This document shows, piece by piece, positions 57,848 through 64,000 of a stretch of DNA of 64,000 nt. Under the pieces are notes generated by a model. That model was not told the DNA's origin, made no database searches, and saw nothing but the letters and a program-made list of their open reading frames with translations. The stretch comes from Palaemon carinicauda (lineage: Eukaryota; Arthropoda; Malacostraca; Decapoda; Palaemonidae). The position numbers and the translations under genes were made by a program. Numbering within the stretch: position 1 is the stretch's first letter; each line of letters begins with the position of its first letter. The stretch is from NCBI RefSeq assembly GCF_036898095.1, contig NC_090768.1:54034434-54098433 (forward strand), read 5' to 3'.

Positions 57848-60800
57848 TTATAGCTCATAATATAACCCAATACTTTGTACAAATTTTCTCAAGTTCAGGG
57901 TATTACAGTTTTCCCCCAGTATATCTCTTAAATGTTTGTCCTGGAGTAAATGTGTCCTCCTCTGAAGATTAAAAACAGGACAATCGACTAAAATGTGTTT
58001 AACATCCATTGTCACTTGACAGGTATTACAAAGAGGGGCCTGTCTCCCTTCCCCACTCTTCATTAAATAATTGTGCGTTGCATGTGTATGGCCAATACGC
58101 AGCCTAGTTAAAATAATGGTATCCCTTCTACTTGTAGAATTACAAGATGACCATTTATCCACCAATGGGTGGATTTGTTTCAATTTTGTATTGGTGGTCA
58201 GTTCAGACCATCGGGCTTGCCACTTATTTTTACAGTAAAGATGAATCTCACTTTTAAGATCTTTGTAAGGAATACTCAAGGGGGATGGATTACTTAGCCC
58301 TGAAGCTTCCTTTGCTGCCTTATCTACTTGTTCATTCCCATCCACCCCAACATGGGCAGGGACCCAACAGAAGTGAACACTGATACTCTTCCTAGACTGC
58401 AGAAGTACTAACCAGTCCTGCACCTCTTGTACTAGATGATGGCCTGGCATAATTTGTTTTAATGAGAGTAAAACACTATTGCAATCCGTAAAAATTGTAT
58501 AAAAACTATTTTGGTTGCCATTTTTAAAAATATGTTGGACTGCGAGAATTATTGCGTACAGCTCAGCAGTAAAAATTGAACAAGAGGATGGGAGTTTCCT
58601 TCTAATAACAATATCCCCCACCACAGCTGCACTTCCAACTCCTGCAGCCGATTTGGAGCCATCTGTAAAAACATGTTTCCCATGATGTTGAGCAGCATGA
58701 TTTAAAAACTCACTTTTCATTACCCTACTAGGTAAGGTATTTTTCCCTCCTGCCGTAAAACATACTTTAACAGGTGGATTACACCAAGGAGGAGACTTGG
58801 GATATCCTACCTCTGCTATCTGTGCTGTTAACAAGCCTACTTCTCTAGCATCGTTTTTCAGCTGTACTTCCAAAGGCTTAGGCACTCTAGATCTATTAGG
58901 AGCCCGATCTAAAGGCGCCCTAACATATTTACAGTTAGGATTGTTTCTCACAGCAAGGGACCTAGCTAAAAACCTCAAACTCAACTCCTCTCTGCGAATG
59001 GAAAGGGGAGGTATGCCAGAATCAACATAGAGACTGTCAATGGGAGATGTTCTGTAAGCACCTGTGCAGATGCGAAGCCCAGCATTGTGAACAATATCAA
59101 GTTTTCCAAGTAAAGTCTTTGTAGCTGACCCATATATTTGGCATGCATAGTCTAACTTGCTCAGACACAAAGATGTATAAATTCTAAGCAAAGTTGTTCT
59201 ATCAGCACCCCAATCAAAATGCGATATCACTCTCAGAATGTTCAGTGACTTCTTAACCCTGATAGATAGGTCATTTATATGGGGACCAAATGTCATTTTC
59301 TTGTCGAAAATGACTCCAAGAAACTTGACACTATCCTCATATGGCAAAATACAATCATTTAAGAAAAGGGTGGGGATCTCTTCCCTTTTACGAGTACGAG
59401 TAAAGCGAATGGCTTTGGTCTTCTGAGGAGAAAACATGAATCCACGAGAATTTGCCCATGCGGAAGCAGCATTTATTGCAATTTGAAGATTTTGGCATGC
59501 TTGAAGTGCAGATGATCCACTACAATAAATTGCAAAGTCATCGACAAATAGTGATCCTTGTATGCCAGGAGGTATGTGACTAATGAGACTATTAATAGCT
59601 ACAGCAAACAAGGTCACACTCAATACGCTGCCTTGGGGGACACCTTCTTCTTGCATGTAGGATGAAGATAGTTCTGACCCTACTCTCACTTTAATTGAGC
59701 GGTTTGATAAAAATTCTTCAATAAAAGAGAACATATGTCCTCCTATACCCCACGAGGCCAATTGCTTTAAAATACCACCCCTCCAGGTGGTGTCATATGC
59801 CTTTTCGAGGTCAAAAAAGACACCCACCACCTGGTTTTGGTTAGAAAAAGCATTTGAAATTTCCCTTGATAACATCAGCAAAGGGTCTAGAGTACTTCGG
59901 TTCTTCCTAAAACCAAACTGTCTGTTAGATAAAAGATTTTTTGATTCTAGATACCACACAAGTCTGTTGTTGATCATTCTCTCAAATAGTTTGCATATGC
60001 AACTGGTCAAGGATATGGGCCTATAACTAGATGGCAGTTCTGGGTCTTTACCAGACTTGTGGCCTGGAATTACAATTGAAGTATGCCAGGAATCAGATGT
60101 ATGGGAAGCCCATAGACCATTAAAGGTTTCTAATAAAAATTCCTTGGTATCCACTGGAAGATGTGATATCATTTCATACCGGATGCCATCCTCACCTGGG
60201 GCAGTTAAAGAAGAGCTGGAGATAGCATTTTGCATCTCCTCCATACTAAAAGGCAGGTTAAAAGCTTCAGTATTTGAAGAAGCAGGAGGAACAACAGATG
60301 TTGATGCTCTAATTTGTTGAAATGCTGGGGAATAGTTGTCAGCACTTGATACATGAGCAAAGTGCTTAGCAAGAACCTCTGCTACATCTTTGGGGTCAGA
60401 TATATATCTATTATTTTCCCTTAATATTGGTAGAGGCTTAGGGACGAATTTACCTTGAAGTTTTCTAATCTTGTCCCATATTTCCTTTGAAGGAGTTTTG
60501 GTATTAATATTAGATATATATTTCTTCCAAGATGCTCTCTTTGCTTTTTTCAAAATTCTTTTTTGTTTGGCACAGGCTCTGAGATATGCTATTCTATCTG
60601 CTAAATAGTTGGTCCTCAAGTATCTTCTGAAGCAAGTTCGGGTCACTTTTCTTGCGTTGGCACATTCTTTACTCCACCAAGGAACTACAGAGCGATGAGG
60701 TAAACCGCATGTTTTAGGTATAAACTTGCTAGCATTATCATCAATAATATTTTCAAGATGTTGATAGGCATGCACTGGAGATGTAAATTCATCATATTCT

Positions 60801-61567
60801 TTATCAGTGTGTGAACAGTTTTCATAAGCTGCCCAGTCTGCCTCATCTATCTTCCATTTTGATGGACACTGAGAAGGAAGATTATGGACATAATTTAACA
60901 TTATTGGCCAATGGTCACTGCCATGTAGGTGTTCATTTACTGACCAAAGGTAGTCCAATCGAATGGATGAGGAACAGATTGACAAATCAATGGCTGATGT
61001 AGAGTTGTGGACTACATCATACCTAGTTGGAGAACCATCATTCATTAGTATGACATCATTGTTGTCGATTAATTCTTCAACAAGATTACCCCATCTATCG
61101 CACACATTTCCACCCCATAAAGTATGCTTTGCATTAAAATCACCCATTAAAATAAAAGGGGCAGGAAGCTGATTGATCAAGTCTTGAAGGTCAGAAAGTC
61201 TAAGCCTTCTTGGATTACCAGCATGATCTAAGAGGAAAAGTTCTAAGGATGGTTCAATATATAGCGAGCATAAAGTAATTTTTTTCCCGATATGAGTTCT
61301 AACTGCACATGCCTGTAGTGGTGTATTGAGTGGGATTGTTTCAAATTTTACAGATTTGTGAATAATAAAACCTGTACCACCTTGAGCTCTTGCAGCTTGC
61401 AAAGGAGGGGATCTACAAAAATGATAATTGAGTCCAGGATTAAATGGTTTGTCACTGATCTTGGTTTCCTGTAGACAAATTACCTTCGTGTCTGTGTCCC
61501 TGGTTAAAGTTTTTATTTGCTCAATGCTAGTACTTAGACCTCTGCAATTCCACTGGATGATAGACAT
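57848..61567 (-). CDS. LINE ORF2: endonuclease, reverse transcriptase, RNase H
   Basis: 1239 residues. The enzyme nicks target DNA and reverse-transcribes the element RNA at the nick. Domain 1 (about 1-230) is an apurinic-type endonuclease: IQWNCRGL at the start, ICLQETKI (catalytic Glu), GDFNAKHTLWG near 142 and GSDHWPI near 217. Domain 2 is RT: SSYRPISLTSCICKLFERM, GFRKNRST, VGVFFDLEKAYD (first Asp), EGVPQGSVLS and LFVDDFAIYC near 675 (the two catalytic Asp). Domain 3 is RNase H: VFTDGSKSAAG near 969, AELYAIILAVQ, FTDCNSVLLSL and HFCWVPAHVGVDGNEQVD near 1069 with all four acidic residues. A Cys-His cluster near the C-terminus (LCNTCQ...HILVDCP) is typical. It starts at an ATG whose A is the last base of the ORF1 stop. 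Confidence 0.96.
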   Translation of the reverse strand: MSIIQWNCRGLSTSIEQIKTLTRDTDTKVICLQETKISDKPFNPGLNYHFCRSPPLQAARAQGGTGFIIHKSVKFETIPLNTPLQACAVRTHIGKKITLCSLYIEPSLELFLLDHAGNPRRLRLSDLQDLINQLPAPFILMGDFNAKHTLWGGNVCDRWGNLVEELIDNNDVILMNDGSPTRYDVVHNSTSAIDLSICSSSIRLDYLWSVNEHLHGSDHWPIMLNYVHNLPSQCPSKWKIDEADWAAYENCSHTDKEYDEFTSPVHAYQHLENIIDDNASKFIPKTCGLPHRSVVPWWSKECANARKVTRTCFRRYLRTNYLADRIAYLRACAKQKRILKKAKRASWKKYISNINTKTPSKEIWDKIRKLQGKFVPKPLPILRENNRYISDPKDVAEVLAKHFAHVSSADNYSPAFQQIRASTSVVPPASSNTEAFNLPFSMEEMQNAISSSSLTAPGEDGIRYEMISHLPVDTKEFLLETFNGLWASHTSDSWHTSIVIPGHKSGKDPELPSSYRPISLTSCICKLFERMINNRLVWYLESKNLLSNRQFGFRKNRSTLDPLLMLSREISNAFSNQNQVVGVFFDLEKAYDTTWRGGILKQLASWGIGGHMFSFIEEFLSNRSIKVRVGSELSSSYMQEEGVPQGSVLSVTLFAVAINSLISHIPPGIQGSLFVDDFAIYCSGSSALQACQNLQIAINAASAWANSRGFMFSPQKTKAIRFTRTRKREEIPTLFLNDCILPYEDSVKFLGVIFDKKMTFGPHINDLSIRVKKSLNILRVISHFDWGADRTTLLRIYTSLCLSKLDYACQIYGSATKTLLGKLDIVHNAGLRICTGAYRTSPIDSLYVDSGIPPLSIRREELSLRFLARSLAVRNNPNCKYVRAPLDRAPNRSRVPKPLEVQLKNDAREVGLLTAQIAEVGYPKSPPWCNPPVKVCFTAGGKNTLPSRVMKSEFLNHAAQHHGKHVFTDGSKSAAGVGSAAVVGDIVIRRKLPSSCSIFTAELYAIILAVQHIFKNGNQNSFYTIFTDCNSVLLSLKQIMPGHHLVQEVQDWLVLLQSRKSISVHFCWVPAHVGVDGNEQVDKAAKEASGLSNPSPLSIPYKDLKSEIHLYCKNKWQARWSELTTNTKLKQIHPLVDKWSSCNSTSRRDTIILTRLRIGHTHATHNYLMKSGEGRQAPLCNTCQVTMDVKHILVDCPVFNLQRRTHLLQDKHLRDILGENCNTLNLRKFVQSIGLYYEL

Positions 61568-63426
61568 TATCTTTTGTTATTATTTTTCTTTGTCTCATTT
61601 GTCTTTTGGGACTTTTCAGATGAAGCCATATAAGGCCTGGAGATGGAAGGCTTTACTAGGCCACCACTCTTCTTTTCTTTCTTTCTAGGATCTTTATAAG
61701 AGTCAACCTTAGGATCATGAGCAGTAGGGCACTTACCTGACTTAGATGAAGGTGAGGATGATGGGGACCTTTTCCTCTTTGGAAGATCTTGTTTTCCAAT
61801 ATCCATCAAATCAGGTAGAGATTCTGCCTGAGACAATACATTTAAGGTGGTGGAAGCCACATTGGTTTCCTTGGAGGATTGCGCTAGAACTTCAACAGTT
61901 CGAGCACTTAACCCAGAAGGCTGGGCTACTACCTCTAGGGGAGATGCTCCTATCAGTGACAATACTTTTGGTGTATTGGAAACCATATTGACCTCTTTGG
62001 AGGTTTGTGCTCTGGCTTTTATAGGCGGAGCACTTGACCCAGATGGCTGGGCTACTACCACTAAGGGAGATGCACCTGACGGGCCAGGTGCTGCCACTGG
62101 TCCCCCTGTGGTAGTAAGGGGTAGTGGATTATAATCTTTTGTTGGCATCTTGACTGCGTGAGCAAAATTAAGTTGCCGATTGAGTAGATGCTTTGCATAA
62201 CCTACACTTATATGTTCAGCATTTGCTTTCAAGATTGCAGCTTCTTCTTTCTTGTATTCTCTACATCTTTTATCATTTGATTTATGATGATCTTTACAGT
62301 TTGCACAGGTTGTATCTCTGTTGCATTGGCCATGTTCTAACAAAGAACAGTTAATACAGATCTTCGTATTATTGCAGTACCGGGAAGGGTGACCGTACTT
62401 GAAACAATTAAAGCATTGTAAAGGCCTAGGTTTATATTCTCGAACACGTACTCTTTCATTCTCAATAATTATATGATCTGGTATAACAGGGGTTTCAAAT
62501 GTTAAAACTACCATGCTTGTTTGAGGGATCTTACTTACTTTCCAAACATTAGCAGGGCACATGTCCAGAATTTCCGGTTCTGAGAATTCATATAGATCTC
62601 TATCAAAAACTACTCCTTTACCATAGCTGAAGCTCATGTGTGGTTTAATATCCTTAATAGGATCAATTTCTGCAATCTTCATGCCACAAAGCATGTGAGC
62701 TTGAGTATCTGATTTTGCATTAATCAAAACAGATTGCTTACCGTATCTACTAATATCCTTACTTTTAATTAAACCAACTTTTTTTTGTATAAATTTACTA
62801 ATCTTATAATAGTTATAATTATCCATCTTCCCAGATGCAATTATCCATGTTGGGGGCTTGGGGGTTCTTACTTCTGGAAGTCTATGCTCTATTTCTTTTT
62901 CCATCCATTCTTCTGGTTTATATACCTCTAGGTGTCTTGGTGCTTTATCACATAGAGCCCCAGAAATCAAACAATTGTCAATTTTTATGCTCTCTAAATT
63001 TTTATTTGCTTCTAAAGCAATCTCAAAACTTGAAAATGATACCCAAGCTTCCCAAAAGCCTTTACTACCATTAAGCTCCATTAAAATTTCTTTGATTGCC
63101 CCAAATCTACAGAAGGCTTCATGAATTATGTCATAGCTACAACCAATTGGTATGTTTTTTAAGTGGAGAATTTTCAGATTTTTTGTTGGATCTGGTAATG
63201 AGCCAGAACCAGAGAGTAAAGTATCACTGTTAATACAAGCATCATTTTCCACCAGTGCCGATAAATTGTCTTTAACAACACTGGTCAGAGAAGTATTGTT
63301 GGAGGAATCCTTTTTATTGCAGAGGTTGTCAACAGAGCTTTCCCTATTTAAACAAGCAGAAGTCGTCAACGGTGTCTGGGGTTCGCCATTTGATCCAGGG
63401 GTACGGGGAATATTAAGTTTACTCAT
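61567..63426 (-). CDS. LINE ORF1: zinc-knuckle nucleic-acid-binding protein
   Basis: 619 residues. The element's RNA-binding/chaperone protein, forming the ribonucleoprotein. After a Ser/Asn-rich N-terminus there is a region resembling an RNA-recognition fold (LKILHLKNIPIGCSYDIIHE, then KGFWEAWVSF) at about 80-130. Cys-rich knuckles follow: CFNCFKYGHPSRYC near 336-349, CINCSLLEHGQC and CANCKDHHKSNDKRC. The C-terminal 200 residues are Pro/Ser/Lys-rich, with a repeated G-A-S-P-L-E/V-V-V-A-Q-P-S-G segment near 475 and 510, and a basic tail. It ends in TAA, overlapping the ORF2 ATG by one base (TAATG), so ORF2 is probably translated by termination-reinitiation, as reported for some R1-clade LINEs. 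Confidence 0.94.
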   Translation of the reverse strand: MSKLNIPRTPGSNGEPQTPLTTSACLNRESSVDNLCNKKDSSNNTSLTSVVKDNLSALVENDACINSDTLLSGSGSLPDPTKNLKILHLKNIPIGCSYDIIHEAFCRFGAIKEILMELNGSKGFWEAWVSFSSFEIALEANKNLESIKIDNCLISGALCDKAPRHLEVYKPEEWMEKEIEHRLPEVRTPKPPTWIIASGKMDNYNYYKISKFIQKKVGLIKSKDISRYGKQSVLINAKSDTQAHMLCGMKIAEIDPIKDIKPHMSFSYGKGVVFDRDLYEFSEPEILDMCPANVWKVSKIPQTSMVVLTFETPVIPDHIIIENERVRVREYKPRPLQCFNCFKYGHPSRYCNNTKICINCSLLEHGQCNRDTTCANCKDHHKSNDKRCREYKKEEAAILKANAEHISVGYAKHLLNRQLNFAHAVKMPTKDYNPLPLTTTGGPVAAPGPSGASPLVVVAQPSGSSAPPIKARAQTSKEVNMVSNTPKVLSLIGASPLEVVAQPSGLSARTVEVLAQSSKETNVASTTLNVLSQAESLPDLMDIGKQDLPKRKRSPSSSPSSKSGKCPTAHDPKVDSYKDPRKKEKKSGGLVKPSISRPYMASSEKSQKTNETKKNNNKR

Positions 63427-64000
63427 TAATTATTTTTTCAGGGGGAGGGAAGGGGTCATAATAACAATGAAAAAAAAACAATGGAAAAAAATAAAGTTCA
63501 AGGGAGAGAAAAAATTAAGACTGTCTGAAATTCCAAAGAAGACACCGTTAGCCTTTCCTGGAATTAATTTCTCCACCAATGACACCTGTGAAAGCTGCTT
63601 ACCAAATGTCCACTCCCTACCCTACCACAAAGGGATGGTACCACTATGATTAGAGTGGCTCAAGTGTATGCCAAACCCGCTTGATGGGACTGAGAGCATT
63701 TCAAGAATACAATCATCCCCACTCTAATCATAGTGGCAGGCAAACCGGACAGAATGCCGAGAGTCCTATCTCTATAAAATCGCCAACCCCTGGAATCCGA
63801 AGGCCAAATTTCCTAAGAGATAGTTCCGCGTGCCAGTATGGGAATACTGACACTCCTAGGTGTCCAAACATTTTCGGGCAGTTGGCAAGACCACCACAGC
63901 TCCCACAATTGATTTTGAAATAAAAACCGATCATGGATACAATGTCCCCTCTAAAAAACCTGGACAGTGAAATGGGTAAGAGAGTTTTGACAGAAAGGTT
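63427..64000 (-). other. LINE 5' leader with an 18-bp inverted repeat
   Basis: Sequence upstream of ORF1. A-rich on the plus strand near 63466-63500. A perfect 18-bp inverted repeat (63641-63658 CCACTATGATTAGAGTGG and 63719-63736 its complement) with a 60-base loop could form a hairpin in the LINE RNA. Whether the element begins inside the window cannot be decided. The ORFs here have no recognised domain. Confidence 0.55.

Larger units (their letters stand above)
57624..64000 (-). mobile_element. I/Jockey-type LINE with both ORFs intact (5' end may lie off window)
   Basis: A non-LTR retrotransposon on the minus strand: 5' leader (64000-63427 at least), ORF1 (63426-61567), ORF2 (61567-57848) and 3' UTR. 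Both ORFs are free of stops and frameshifts and all visible catalytic motifs are present, which suggests a recent insertion. Presence of RNase H in ORF2 favours the I-like side of the Jockey/I group. No sign of 5' truncation in the coding part. Confidence 0.88.

Noticed and set aside
62835..63649. Plus-strand frames across the LINE ORF1 start
   Set aside because: Antisense shadows of the intact ORF1.

Overview
The window is animal genomic DNA, most likely from a decapod crustacean and probably a caridean shrimp of the Macrobrachium/Palaemon type. It has spliced genes with long AT-rich introns, a crumbs orthologue of arthropod type, several DIRS-like tyrosine-recombinase retrotransposons, RTE-like and I/Jockey-like LINEs, and a roughly 640-bp interspersed repeat that I recall from shrimp sequences (from memory, not searched). 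There is no bacterial or viral gene organisation, rRNA, tRNA or CRISPR array.

The one host gene I can identify is crumbs (crb), on the + strand. Its 3' end is spread over five exons: 870-1015, 1954-2250 and 2557-2682 (EGF repeats, one calcium-binding type), 2917-3063 (transmembrane helix and the FERM-binding part of the tail) and 21772-21840 (tail end with the PDZ-binding ERLI terminus and the stop). All splice phases agree. An intron of about 18.7 kb divides the short cytoplasmic tail between its FERM-binding and PDZ-binding parts. Two in-phase open segments in that intron (3735-3788, 5067-5168) could give alternative Crumbs tails.

The giant intron holds a MITE-like element (4329-4631), eight copies of a 46-bp satellite (7794-8161), decayed tyrosine-recombinase retroelement pieces (about 8.7-10.4 kb and 11.7-12.4 kb) and a striking 6.3-kb field of nested palindromes (14164-20470). 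The field contains two copies of a foldback unit made of two divergent, 5'-truncated LINE reverse-transcriptase fragments with the same off-symmetry centre, plus older palindromes, all arranged in a near-perfect 4-kb inverted repeat.

From about 26 to 57.6 kb the DNA is a tandem segmental duplication. Copy 1 is 26060-42013 and copy 2 is 43290-57623. Each copy was hit by a different DIRS-like element on the - strand: DIRS-1 at 26431-34597 in copy 1 and DIRS-2 at 44479-50898 in copy 2. Both show inverted termini, an internal complementary region formed from the complements of the two ends, and insertion without visible target-site duplication. Both are decayed: DIRS-1 has stops, frameshifts and an altered RT active site; DIRS-2 has lost the RT core. 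The duplicated DNA itself contains about three diverged 1.2-kb repeats.

From 57.6 kb to the end lies an I/Jockey-type LINE on the - strand with both ORFs open: a 619-aa zinc-knuckle ORF1 and a 1239-aa endonuclease-RT-RNase H ORF2. The ORFs are joined by a one-base TAATG overlap. It looks young and possibly still mobile.
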